Part shown: positions 8,516 through 16,591 of the stretch, piece by piece | Numbering within the stretch: the stretch's first letter is position 1 | Layout: each line of letters starts with the position of its first letter | Translations under genes and position numbers: made by a program | Notes under the pieces: model-generated | Database searches by the model: none | Told to the model about the DNA's origin: nothing | Seen by the model: the letters and a program-made list of their open reading frames with translations, nothing else | Source of the DNA: Tropicimonas sediminicola | GTDB taxonomy: Bacteria > Pseudomonadota > Alphaproteobacteria > Rhodobacterales > Rhodobacteraceae | Length of the DNA stretch: 64,000 nucleotides | Assembly: GCF_900188335.1 (NCBI RefSeq) | Contig: NZ_FZOY01000001.1 | Location: 1 to 64,000, forward strand | Direction of reading: 5' to 3'

Positions 8516-10251
8516 CGTCTGTAGACCGGTTCGTCCCGGCCGAGGAAATAGCGCGCGGGGTCGCGCTCGATCCTCTGGACGAGCTTGTCGAGATTGGTGA
8601 CCAGATCGCGAGCCTGGCGGGCGAGGTGGGAGAACTGCGGCAGCCCCTCGTTGCTGAAGGCGCGCAGCGGCGGGCCGATGCTGGCGGCGGTGCGGTTGAC
8701 CTCGTTGAAGGCGGCGCTCGCCGCCTCGACCGTGCTGCGCAGTTCGGCGCTGATCACCGGCACGTCCTCGGTGACCTCGGCGATCGCCGCGTCCAGCCGG
8801 TCCAGCGTCTCGCGCAGGCGATCGCTCAGGGGGCCGATGTCCTCGGTCAGGAAGGCATCCGCCGAGGTGAACGCCTTGTCGGCGGCGGAAAGCGCCGAGT
8901 CGCCGGTTTTGAGCGCGGTGTTCAGGCGTCCCAGTGTTTCGTTGGCATTGGTGAAGGTCTCGGTCACCGCGTCCACCGCGGTGCCGATTTCGGCCGAGAT
9001 CGCGTCGGTGCGTCCCGCAGCGGCGGAAAGGTCCGCGCCGACCGTCTCGACCACCCGCGCGGCGGTCTCGGTGGCGGTGCGGATGTCCTGCATGATCGCC
9101 GGCAGGTCCGTTTCGGCGATCTGCGCGGCGGAGGTGGCGACGCGGCTCGCCTCGGCCACGAAGGCGCGGGTCTCGCTGACCAGTTCGGTGCCGCTCTCGG
9201 TCACGAGGATGTCGAAATCCGTCGCCGCGACTTCCACCGCCTCGACCGCCGTCGAGATCTCGTCGAGCGTGGTTTCGGCCAGTGCCAGCGTCTGCTCCGC
9301 GGTGTCGATGAATTCCGTCGCGCGGCTCCCGGCGGTGCGGAATTCGGCCATCGTGTCGCTGGCGTCCCCGGCGACCTGGTCGAGCTGCTGGCGGAGGGTT
9401 TCGGTCGTCTGCTGGAGGTCGGCCACGAGGCTTGGCAGCTCCTCGTTCATGAAGCGGTTCGCGGTGTCGAGCGCGGTGCGGCCGCTGTCGAGCGCGGCAT
9501 CGCCCTTGTCCAGCGTGCCCTCGGCGCGATGTGCGAAGTCGGTGATGCTCTCCAGCGTCGTGTCCGCCGTGTTCAGCACGCTCTCGGTTGCGGCGGAGAT
9601 CTCCTCCAGCTTGCCGGTGAAGGCGACGAGTTCCGAGCTCGAGGTGGCAATCGTGTCGGCGACGGAGGAGAAATCGGCAAGCGTCTGCTCGAGGTTGGCG
9701 GAGGCGCTCTCCACGTTCTGCAGGATCGTGGCCACGCGCTCCTGGTTTTCGGTCCCCAGCAACTCGCCGAGCTGGCGGCTGACCGAGAGCACTTCCTCGA
9801 CGATGGTTGGCGCGTCCTCGCTCAGCGTCTGCAGCACCGAGCGTCCGGAGCGGATCAGCGGAATGGTCTGGTCCGAGCTGTCCGACAGCAGCGGATCGCG
9901 CGGATCGCCCGACGAGATCCCGACGAACGAAACCCCGGTGACCCCGAGCGACTCGATGGTTGCGACGCTGCTGGTACGCACCGGCGTGTCGGCCGCGATC
10001 TCGACCCGCACCCGGACCTTGCCGCTCCTGTCCGGCGCGAGGCCGACATCCACGACCTGGCCGACGGGAAACCCGCTGAAGCGCACGTCGGAGGCATTCG
10101 AGAGGCCCGAGACCGTCTCGAACTCGATGTCGAAGTAATCGTACTGCCGGTCGAGCTCCACCCGTGCGAACCAGACGAAGAACAGCAGCAGCCCGACGAA
10201 GCCCGCCAGGGTAAAAGCGCCGATCAGCACGTAGTTTGCACGGGTTTCCAT
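8512..10251 (-). CDS. MCE-domain protein (MlaD family), long form
   Basis: A 579-residue substrate-binding protein of an Mla-type lipid transporter, anchored in the inner membrane by one N-terminal helix (NYVLIGAFTLAGFVGLLLFFVWF). The MCE domain follows at residues 35-130 (DIEFETVSGLSNASDVRFSGFPVGQVVDV, then SLGVTGVSFVGIS). E. coli MlaD is under 200 residues. Here about 400 further residues form an almost uninterrupted run of Ala/Thr/Glu/Ser-rich heptad-like sequence (many repeats of the type ETV..TL..AD..L), predicted helical and probably a coiled tunnel or tether reaching into the periplasm. The C-terminus ends YFLGRDEPVYRR. It sits 9 bases after mlaF. Confidence 0.9.
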   Translation of the reverse strand: METRANYVLIGAFTLAGFVGLLLFFVWFARVELDRQYDYFDIEFETVSGLSNASDVRFSGFPVGQVVDVGLAPDRSGKVRVRVEIAADTPVRTSSVATIESLGVTGVSFVGISSGDPRDPLLSDSSDQTIPLIRSGRSVLQTLSEDAPTIVEEVLSVSRQLGELLGTENQERVATILQNVESASANLEQTLADFSSVADTIATSSSELVAFTGKLEEISAATESVLNTADTTLESITDFAHRAEGTLDKGDAALDSGRTALDTANRFMNEELPSLVADLQQTTETLRQQLDQVAGDASDTMAEFRTAGSRATEFIDTAEQTLALAETTLDEISTAVEAVEVAATDFDILVTESGTELVSETRAFVAEASRVATSAAQIAETDLPAIMQDIRTATETAARVVETVGADLSAAAGRTDAISAEIGTAVDAVTETFTNANETLGRLNTALKTGDSALSAADKAFTSADAFLTEDIGPLSDRLRETLDRLDAAIAEVTEDVPVISAELRSTVEAASAAFNEVNRTAASIGPPLRAFSNEGLPQFSHLARQARDLVTNLDKLVQRIERDPARYFLGRDEPVYRR

Positions 10252-10260
10252 GAGACTCGC

Positions 10261-11046
10261 TTAGCCTTTTGTCGGCGGCGCAGCAATTGCGCCGCGTGCC
10301 GCGCGTGCCCTCGGCCCCAGGAAATACTCCTTGACCCAGGGGTGATCGACCTCGGCCATCTCCTCGACGGTGCCGGTCACGAGCACGCGCTTTTCGGCCA
10401 GCACCGCCACGCGGTCGCAGACCGCGTAGAGCGTGTCGAGATCATGGGTCACGAGAAAGACGGTGATGCCGAGCGAGCGGGACAGGTCGCGGATCACCTC
10501 GTCGAAGGCGGCGGCGCCGATCGGGTCGAGCCCGGCGGTGGGCTCGTCGAGAAACACGATCTCCGGATCGAGCGCCAGCGCCCGCGCCAGGCCCGCGCGC
10601 TTGCGCATGCCGCCCGACAGCTCGGCGGGATACTTGTCGCCGGCGATCCAGGGCAGGCCCGAGAGCGAGATCTTGAGCCGCGCCAGCGCCTCGGTCAGTT
10701 CCGTCCCGAGCCCCGGGATCGCCTTGAGCGGCACCTCGACATTCTCCAGCACGCTAAGCGAGGAAAAAAGCGCCCCGTCCTGGAACATCACCCCGATCCG
10801 CTCGCTCAGGCCGCGCAGTTCGGCCTCGCTCGCCGTTTCCATGTCGGTGCCGAGCATTCGAACCGAGCCGGCCGCCGGCCGCTGCAGCCCGGCGATGGTG
10901 CGCAGCAGCACCGACTTGCCGGTGCCCGAGCCGCCGACGACGCCGAGGATCTCCCCGCGATAGACATCGAGGTCGAGGTTCTCGTGCACCACGTGGCTGC
11001 CGAACTGGTTGCGCAGGCCCCGGACCTCGATCACCGTTTCCGCCAT
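10261..11046 (-). CDS. mlaF: Mla-type lipid ABC transporter ATP-binding protein
   Basis: A 261-residue ABC ATPase that energises inter-membrane phospholipid transport. Walker A is GGSGTGKSVLL near residue 38, the Q-loop lies in GVMFQDGALFSSL, the signature is LSGGMRKRAGLARAL near residue 144 and Walker B is EIVFLDEPTAGLDP. FQDGALFSSLSVLENV and the MRKRAGLARAL form of the signature are typical of MlaF rather than importers. It is separated from the permease by 2 bases and from the MCE gene by 9, so it is part of one minus-strand operon. Confidence 0.93.
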   Translation of the reverse strand: MAETVIEVRGLRNQFGSHVVHENLDLDVYRGEILGVVGGSGTGKSVLLRTIAGLQRPAAGSVRMLGTDMETASEAELRGLSERIGVMFQDGALFSSLSVLENVEVPLKAIPGLGTELTEALARLKISLSGLPWIAGDKYPAELSGGMRKRAGLARALALDPEIVFLDEPTAGLDPIGAAAFDEVIRDLSRSLGITVFLVTHDLDTLYAVCDRVAVLAEKRVLVTGTVEEMAEVDHPWVKEYFLGPRARAARGAIAAPPTKG

Positions 11047-11048
11047 GC

Positions 11049-12188
11049 TTACAACCCGATCTGCTGGAAGAAGATGGAAAAGATCGCGTCAGCGAGGATG
11101 ACCGCAAAGATCGCCGCAACCACCGCCGAAGAGGTCATCCGACCCAGCGACTCTGCCGTGCTGCCCACCTTCAGCCCCGCCTGGCAGCCGATCACGCCGA
11201 TCAGGATGGCAAAGACCGGCGCCTTCACAAGCCCGACGAAGACGTTGGAGACATTGGTACCCTCGACCAGCCGCGTGGCGAACATCGCGGGCGATATGCC
11301 AAGCTCCATCCAGGACATCAGCGCGCCACCGAAGAGGCCCGCGGCATCCGCGATCAGCCCCAGAATTGGCAGCATCAGCAAAAGCGCCAGCACGCGCGGC
11401 ACGATCAGCGCGTGGCCGGGGTCGATGCCCAGGGTTCGCATGGCGTCGATCTCCTGGCGCATCTTCATCGAGCCAATGGCGGCGGTATAGGCCGAGGCGG
11501 TGCGGCCGGCGACGATGATCGCGGTCAGCAGCACGCCGAGTTCGCGCAGGATCGAGATCGCGATGAGGTCGACGACGAAGACCTCGGCGCCGAACTGGCG
11601 GAGCTGGGCCGAGCCCTGGAACGCCAGGACCACGCCGATCAGGAAGGACATCAGCGCCACGATCGGCACCGCCTGCAGGCCCACGGCCTCGCAATGGTGA
11701 ACCAGCGCGGTGAGGCGGAACTCCCGTGGCCGGATGATGCTCTGGGCGACGCGGGCCAGGAACATCCCGAAGACGCCGGCGAATTCCGTGAGCAGGGCGC
11801 CCATGCCAACCACGCCCGCGCCGATCCGGCTCAGCAAGGCGGTCAGCCACGGCGCGCCGGGCTCGGCCGGTTCGGGCGTGGGGCGGGCTTCGGTGACGGT
11901 CTCGATCACCTGCGCCACGTTCGGCGCGGCGCTGGTGACGGAGACCTCCGCCTGCCGGGCGTCGAACCGCTGGCGGGCGGCATCGATGGCCCAGGCGATG
12001 CTCGTGTCGATGCTTTCGGCGGAGGCGAGGTCGAACTCGACCGGCCCCTCGCCATCGATCTCCCGAAGCGCCGCCTCAAGCGACGGCAGATCCCGCACCG
12101 TGAGCCGGCCGGAGAGTTCGACGCGGGTCCGCTCCGCCTCGCTGCGGATCTCGAAACTGCCTTGCCTGCGGTGTGTTCGCCTCTCCAT
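11049..12188 (-). CDS. STAS-MlaE fusion permease of the lipid ABC transporter
   Basis: A 379-residue inner-membrane permease. Residues 1-90 form a STAS-like domain (VELSGRLTVRDLPSLEAAL, FDLASAESIDTSIAWAI). Residues 110-379 are the MlaE domain with about five or six membrane spans and the family signature ISILRELGVLLTAIIVAGRTASAYTAAIGSMKM. In E. coli the STAS subunit MlaB is a separate protein; here it is fused to the N-terminus. ATG at 12188 is chosen because AGGAAGGGG precedes it closely; an ATG 16 codons upstream lacks a ribosome binding site. It is the first gene of the operon MlaE-MlaF-MlaD-lipoprotein. Confidence 0.9.
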   Translation of the reverse strand: MERRTHRRQGSFEIRSEAERTRVELSGRLTVRDLPSLEAALREIDGEGPVEFDLASAESIDTSIAWAIDAARQRFDARQAEVSVTSAAPNVAQVIETVTEARPTPEPAEPGAPWLTALLSRIGAGVVGMGALLTEFAGVFGMFLARVAQSIIRPREFRLTALVHHCEAVGLQAVPIVALMSFLIGVVLAFQGSAQLRQFGAEVFVVDLIAISILRELGVLLTAIIVAGRTASAYTAAIGSMKMRQEIDAMRTLGIDPGHALIVPRVLALLLMLPILGLIADAAGLFGGALMSWMELGISPAMFATRLVEGTNVSNVFVGLVKAPVFAILIGVIGCQAGLKVGSTAESLGRMTSSAVVAAIFAVILADAIFSIFFQQIGL

Positions 12189-12245
12189 GCCCCTTCCTCT
12201 CACAGAGCAGGGCGGCAGGAAACGGGGGAAACGCACTGCACGCGG

Positions 12246-12270
12246 CGCCCCGGCATGGGAACCCGGGGCG
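12246..12270 (-). terminator. Hairpin after the dimethylglycine dehydrogenase-like gene
   Basis: CGCCCCGG and CCGGGGCG form an 8-bp GC stem with a 9-base loop, 15 bases beyond the stop at 12285 and before the mlaE start. No U-tract follows on the minus strand, so it is a weak or Rho-assisted terminator candidate only. Confidence 0.35.
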
Positions 12271-12284
12271 TGCGGCGATCGGGA

Positions 12285-14729
12285 TCAGTCCTTCACGCGC
12301 TCGGAGCGCGGGTCGTACATCGGCTTGAGCGAGGCTTCCGCCGCCACCCGCACCCCGGCGACCTCTATCTCGAAACGCGAGGCAAGAAGCTCCGCCGGCG
12401 TCTCGCCGGGGCAGGGGACGTATCCCAGCCCGACAGCGCCACCCAGCGTGTGCCCGTAATTGCCCGAGGTCAGGTGACCGACGACCTCGCCGTCCCGCAG
12501 GATCGGCTCGGCGTGGTAGAGCAGTGGCTCCGGGTCGGTCAGGCGGAACTGCACCAGGCGCCGCTCCAGCCCGGCGTCCCGCTTGCGCAGCAGCGCGTCG
12601 CGGCCGATGAACTCCGGCTTGTCGCGCTTCACGGCAAACCCCAGCCCCGCTTCCAGAACGTGGTCCTCGCAGGTGATGTCGTGCCCGAAATGGCGGAACG
12701 CCTTCTCGATCCGGCAGGAATCCATCATGTGCATGCCGCAGAGCTTCAGCCCGTGATCGGCGCCCGCCTCCCAGAGCGTCTCGAAGGCGTGGGCGGCCAT
12801 GTCTGCGGAGACATAGACCTCCCAGCCCAGCTCGCCCACGTAGGTCACCCGGTGCACCCGCGCGAGGCCCATGCCCAGCTCGATCATCTGCGCTGTGCCG
12901 AAGGGGTTCGCCTCGTTCGAGAAGTCGTTGGGCGAGACGGACTGGAGCAGGGCGCGCGCGTTCGGCCCCATCACAGCGAGCACCGCCTCGCCGGCGGTGA
13001 CATCGGTGATGACGACGCGGTGGTCGCCCACGTGGCGGCGCAGCCAGGTTTCGTCGGACAGCCGGGTCGCGGCCGGCGTGACGACGAGAAAGGCTGTCTC
13101 CGACAGGCGCGTCACGGTCACGTCGGCCTCGATCCCGGCGCGGCTGTTCAGGAACTGGGTGTAGACGATCTTGCCCACCGGCACCGAGTAATCGCCGCCG
13201 CCGACGTAGTTCAGGAAAGCCTCCGCGTCCGGCCCCTCGACGCGGAGCTTGCCGAAGGAGGACATGTCGTAGAGCCCGACCCTCTCGCGCACGGCGCGGT
13301 GTTCCGCGGCCGAATTCTCGAACCAGTTCTGGCGCTTCCAGCTGTAGCGATATTCGCCCGGCTCGCCCTCGTTCGCGAACCAGTTGGCCCGCTCCCAGCC
13401 GGCCAGTTCGCCAAAGACCGCGCCACGCGCCTTGAGCTGTTCATGCAACGGCGTGCGGCGGACGCCGCGAGCCGTGGCCTTCTGCCGATAGGGGAAGTGG
13501 TCGGCATAGAGCAGGCCGAGCGTCTCCTTCGAGCGTTCGAACAGATAGTGCCTGTTTCCCTGAAAGGGCTGCATCCGCGAGATGTCGACGTCGCCGAGGT
13601 CGAACGGCTTCTCGCCCGTCTCCATCCAGTCGGCCAGCGCCATCCCGGCGCCGCCTGCCGACTGGATGCCCACCGAGTTGAATCCGGCGGCGACCCAGAC
13701 GTTGTCCATCTCGGGCGCGAGGCCGAGGTGATAGGCGTCGTCGGGCGTGAAGCTCTCGGGGCCGTTGAAGAAGGTCTGGATGCCGGCTTCCGCGAGCATC
13801 GGCAGCCGGTTCACCGCCATCTCGAGGATCGGTTCGAAATGGTCGAAATCCTCCGGCAACTGGTCGAACTCGAAGCTTTCGGGGATGCCGTTCATCCCCC
13901 AGGGCTTCGCATTCGGCTCGAAGGCGCCGAGCAGGATCGAGCCCGCGTCCTCCTTGTAATAGGCGCATTCATCCGGCACCCGCAGGACGGGCAGCTGCTC
14001 GAGGCCGGGGATCTTGTCGGTGACGATGTAGAAATGCTCGCAGGCGTGCAGCGGCACGTTGGTGCCGGCCATGCGCCCGACCTCGTGCGCCCACATGCCG
14101 GCGCAGTTGACGACGTGATCGCAGGCGATCTCGCCCTCGCCCTCGGCGCTCTGCCAGTGCACGCCGGTCACGCGCCGGCCGTCCCTGCGCAGGCCGGTGA
14201 CCCTGGTGCGTTCCAGCACCTGCGCGCCGCGTATCCGCGCGCCCTTTGCCAGCGCCAGCGCGATGTTCGAGGGGTCGCCCTGGCCGTCCAGCGGCAGGTA
14301 GACGCCGCCGACCACGCCCTCGCAGTTCAGGTGCCCGTAGCGCGCCTGAACCTCCGTGGGCGAGATCGGCTCGACTTCCACGCCAAAGGCCCGCGCCATC
14401 GATGCCTGGCGCAGCAGTTCCTCCTGCCGCTCCGCCGTCAGCGCCACGGTGATCGAGCCGACCCGCTTGAAGCCGGTCGACATGCTGGTCTCTTCCTCAA
14501 GCGTGCCGTAGAGCTCCTGGCTGTAGCGGGCGAGCCGGGTCATGTTCTGCGTCGCGCGCAGCTGGGCGATCAGCCCGGCGGCGTGCCAGGTGGTGCCGGA
14601 GCAGAGTTGCTTGCGCTCGAGCAGCACGACGTCGGTCCAGCCGAGCTTGGTCAGGTGGTAGGCGACGGAGCAGCCGATGACCCCGCCTCCGATGATGACG
14701 ACGCGGGCCTGCTTTGGGGGAAGAGGCAT
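12285..14729 (-). CDS. FAD-dependent sarcosine/dimethylglycine dehydrogenase-like protein with GcvT domain
   Basis: An 814-residue two-part enzyme. Residues 8-400 are a DAO-type flavin domain: the dinucleotide motif VVIIGGGVIGCSVAYHL, then SGTTWHAAGLIAQ, whose histidine is the likely covalent FAD site of this family. Residues 430-814 are aminomethyltransferase (GcvT)-like folate-binding modules (SSFGKLRVEGPDAEAFL, VTDVTAGEAVLAVMGPNA, ELGWEVYVSADMAAHAFETLW). Such proteins oxidatively demethylate N-methylated glycines and pass the one-carbon unit to tetrahydrofolate. The exact substrate (dimethylglycine, sarcosine or a related N-methyl amine) cannot be read from the sequence. It lies 12 bases after the XRE-cupin regulator and is likely co-transcribed with it. 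Confidence 0.87.
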   Translation of the reverse strand: MPLPPKQARVVIIGGGVIGCSVAYHLTKLGWTDVVLLERKQLCSGTTWHAAGLIAQLRATQNMTRLARYSQELYGTLEEETSMSTGFKRVGSITVALTAERQEELLRQASMARAFGVEVEPISPTEVQARYGHLNCEGVVGGVYLPLDGQGDPSNIALALAKGARIRGAQVLERTRVTGLRRDGRRVTGVHWQSAEGEGEIACDHVVNCAGMWAHEVGRMAGTNVPLHACEHFYIVTDKIPGLEQLPVLRVPDECAYYKEDAGSILLGAFEPNAKPWGMNGIPESFEFDQLPEDFDHFEPILEMAVNRLPMLAEAGIQTFFNGPESFTPDDAYHLGLAPEMDNVWVAAGFNSVGIQSAGGAGMALADWMETGEKPFDLGDVDISRMQPFQGNRHYLFERSKETLGLLYADHFPYRQKATARGVRRTPLHEQLKARGAVFGELAGWERANWFANEGEPGEYRYSWKRQNWFENSAAEHRAVRERVGLYDMSSFGKLRVEGPDAEAFLNYVGGGDYSVPVGKIVYTQFLNSRAGIEADVTVTRLSETAFLVVTPAATRLSDETWLRRHVGDHRVVITDVTAGEAVLAVMGPNARALLQSVSPNDFSNEANPFGTAQMIELGMGLARVHRVTYVGELGWEVYVSADMAAHAFETLWEAGADHGLKLCGMHMMDSCRIEKAFRHFGHDITCEDHVLEAGLGFAVKRDKPEFIGRDALLRKRDAGLERRLVQFRLTDPEPLLYHAEPILRDGEVVGHLTSGNYGHTLGGAVGLGYVPCPGETPAELLASRFEIEVAGVRVAAEASLKPMYDPRSERVKD

Positions 14730-14741
14730 GAAGGTGGTTCC

Positions 14742-15299
14742 TCAGTAGACGGGCGGAGAAATGACCCAGATGGCGATGGAGGGGGAGTCGTAGGGGTTGG
14801 CCCAGCAGTAGCTTTGCTCGCGGATGCGGAAGCTGTCGCCGGCGGCAATGGTGAACTTCTGGTCGTCGAGCCAGATGTCGAGCTTGCCCGACGCCATCCA
14901 GACCACCTCCTGGGTCGGGCGGGCGACCGGGGTCATGCGGCTGGCGCCGGGCAGGAAGGTGGAGTGGATCACCTCGAAACTGTCGGTCAGGTCCGGCGAG
15001 ATCAGCGTCTCGACCAGGCCGCCTTCGTTCTCGCCCATGACCCGCCGGGCCGAGGCGCGCACCACGCGGCCGCGCTCGGCCTCCGGCGCATCGGCATTGC
15101 CGAAGAACAGCGAGACGGGGACGTCGAACACCTTGGCGATGGCCTGCAGGTCGGACATGCGCGGCGTCGAGATGTCCCGCTCCACCTGGCTGACCCAGCC
15201 TACGGAGCGGCCGAGCGCGCCGGCGAGCTCTTCCAGCGTCATCTTGCGCGAGGTCCGCAGGGCGCGGAGGTCCTTTCCAAGGGTATCGTTGCCGCTCAT
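14742..15299 (-). CDS. XRE-family regulator with C-terminal cupin sensor domain
   Basis: A 185-residue transcription factor. Residues 9-65 are a helix-turn-helix (LRALRTSRKMTLEELAGALGRSVGWVSQVERDISTPRM). Residues 110-182 are a cupin barrel (RPTQEVVWMASGKLDIWLDDQKFTIAAGDSFRI), the arrangement seen in PuuR-like regulators of amine and polyamine use. It is the promoter-proximal gene before the dehydrogenase, so it probably senses a substrate of that enzyme. Two perfect inverted repeats directly upstream are likely operators, implying autoregulation. Confidence 0.88.
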   Translation of the reverse strand: MSGNDTLGKDLRALRTSRKMTLEELAGALGRSVGWVSQVERDISTPRMSDLQAIAKVFDVPVSLFFGNADAPEAERGRVVRASARRVMGENEGGLVETLISPDLTDSFEVIHSTFLPGASRMTPVARPTQEVVWMASGKLDIWLDDQKFTIAAGDSFRIREQSYCWANPYDSPSIAIWVISPPVY

Positions 15300-15314
15300 G
15301 GCTGATCCGCTCTC

Positions 15315-15339
15315 GTGAAATTTTCGCCATAAATTTCAC
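15315..15339. promoter_or_regulatory. 9-bp inverted repeat upstream of the XRE-cupin gene (proximal operator)
   Basis: GTGAAATTT and AAATTTCAC form a perfect inverted repeat separated by TCGCCAT, starting 15 bases before the XRE start codon in an AT-rich island within GC-rich DNA. The position overlaps the expected promoter or leader, which suggests autorepression by the cupin regulator. No binding data were available. Confidence 0.5.
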
Positions 15340-15367
15340 AGAGTGGGCGTGCGGCTGTCAATCGGGA

Positions 15368-15387
15368 TTCTGCAGCGCAGTGCAGAA
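15368..15387. promoter_or_regulatory. 7-bp inverted repeat, distal element of the XRE promoter region
   Basis: TTCTGCA and TGCAGAA are a perfect repeat with a 6-base spacer (GCGCAG), lying 28 bases further upstream of the proximal repeat. The sequence differs from the proximal element, so it may belong to another regulator or be chance. Confidence 0.3.
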
Positions 15388-15406
15388 ATCGTCCCCCGGA
15401 AGGGCC

Positions 15407-15430
15407 GCGGCGCGCCCGGAGGCGCGCCGC
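15407..15430 (-). terminator. GC hairpin after the iron alcohol dehydrogenase gene
   Basis: GCGGCGCGCC and GGCGCGCCGC form a perfect 10-bp stem with a 4-base loop, 11 bases past the stop at 15441. There is no U-tract on the minus strand. It marks the probable 3-prime end of the long catabolic operon and separates it from the XRE promoter. Confidence 0.45.
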
Positions 15431-15440
15431 GTTGAGCACT

Positions 15441-16586
15441 CTAGAGAAGCGTCTCGAACAGCTTCCGGGTATTTTCATAGGTCATTTCGACCGGATTGCC
15501 GCCGGTGCTCGGATCGTTCAGCGCCGATTTCGTCAGCGCGTCGAGATCCGGGTCCGTGACGCCGAGCTCGGTCAGCGTCCGGGGGATGCCCAGAGAGGCG
15601 TTGAGTTCATCCACATAGGCGCAGAACCCGTCGAACCCGCCGTCGATGCCCAGATAGGCTGCGGCCTGGCCGAGGATGCCCTCGCAGGGCGCTTGGTTGA
15701 ACTGGAGCACCGCCGGCATGCAGACAGCGTTGGTGGTGCCGTGATGGGTATGGTGCACGGCGCCGATCGGGTGGCTCAGCGCGTGGATGGCCCCGAGCCC
15801 CTTCTGGAACGCGGTGGCGCCCATCGCGGCGGCCGACATCATGTGCGCCCGCGCCTCGAGGTCGGTGCCGTCCGCATAGGCGCGCGGCAGGTACTCCTTG
15901 ACCAGCCGCATCCCTTCGAGCGCGATGCCCTGGCTCATCGGATGGTAATGCGGCGAGCAGAAGGCCTCCACGCAATGCGCGAAGGCGTCGAGCCCGGTGC
16001 CGGCGGTGATGAACTTCGGCATCCCGACCGTCAGTTCCGGATCGCAGATCACCACGGAGGGCAGCATCTTCGGGTGGAAGATGATCTTTTTCTCGTGGGT
16101 CTCGGAATTGGTGATGATACTGGCGCGGCCGACCTCGGAGCCGGTGCCGGCGGTGGTTGGCACGGCCACGATGGGGTGGATGCCCGCGGGGTCGGCGCGG
16201 GTCCACCAGTCGCCGACATCCTCGAAATCCCACAGCGGGCGAGACTGCCCGGCCATGAACGCGAGTGTCTTGGCAAGGTCGAGGCCCGAGCCGCCGCCAA
16301 AGGCGACAACGCCGTCGAAGCCGCCCTCGCGATAGACCTTCAGCCCGGCCTCGACGTTCTTGTCGGAGGGGTTCGGGTCCACATCGGAGAACATCGCCCG
16401 CCCGAGACCGGCCTCGTTCAGCAGGTCCAGCGTGTGGGTTGTGATCGCCATGCTGGCGAGCCCGCGGTCGGTGACCAGCAGCGGCCTGGTGATGCCGGCG
16501 GCGGCGCAGGCATCGGCGATCTCGGTGATCCGTCCGGCGCCAAAGCGGACCGGGGTGGGATAGTTCCAGTTTCCAACCAGTTTCAT
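15441..16586 (-). CDS. Iron-containing alcohol dehydrogenase
   Basis: A 381-residue group III (Fe) NAD(P)-dependent alcohol dehydrogenase. Visible are the nucleotide-binding GGGSGLDLAKTLAFM, TAGTGSEVGRASIITN, and the metal-ligand region with histidines in HALSHPIGAVHHTHHGTTNAVCMPAV. The family interconverts alcohols and aldehydes; the substrate is not readable. It follows the aldehyde dehydrogenase gene by 5 bases and is the last gene of the operon that also encodes a TRAP transporter and a gamma-glutamyl ligase. It could oxidise an amino alcohol, free or gamma-glutamylated, to the aldehyde for its neighbour. Confidence 0.9.
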   Translation of the reverse strand: MKLVGNWNYPTPVRFGAGRITEIADACAAAGITRPLLVTDRGLASMAITTHTLDLLNEAGLGRAMFSDVDPNPSDKNVEAGLKVYREGGFDGVVAFGGGSGLDLAKTLAFMAGQSRPLWDFEDVGDWWTRADPAGIHPIVAVPTTAGTGSEVGRASIITNSETHEKKIIFHPKMLPSVVICDPELTVGMPKFITAGTGLDAFAHCVEAFCSPHYHPMSQGIALEGMRLVKEYLPRAYADGTDLEARAHMMSAAAMGATAFQKGLGAIHALSHPIGAVHHTHHGTTNAVCMPAVLQFNQAPCEGILGQAAAYLGIDGGFDGFCAYVDELNASLGIPRTLTELGVTDPDLDALTKSALNDPSTGGNPVEMTYENTRKLFETLL

Positions 16587-16591
16587 GTCGG

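Noticed and set aside
12285-14729. Dehydrogenase as glycine-cleavage T protein
   Set aside because: Only the C-terminal half is GcvT-like; the N-terminal flavin domain with GTTWHAAGL identifies a demethylating dehydrogenase, and no gcvH or gcvP is near.
11412-15305. Plus-strand open frame of about 1300 codons across mlaE, the dehydrogenase and the XRE gene
   Set aside because: It spans three recognisable minus-strand genes and their intergenic regions, and its sequence has antisense composition (Gly, His, Asp, Arg, Gln) without motifs.
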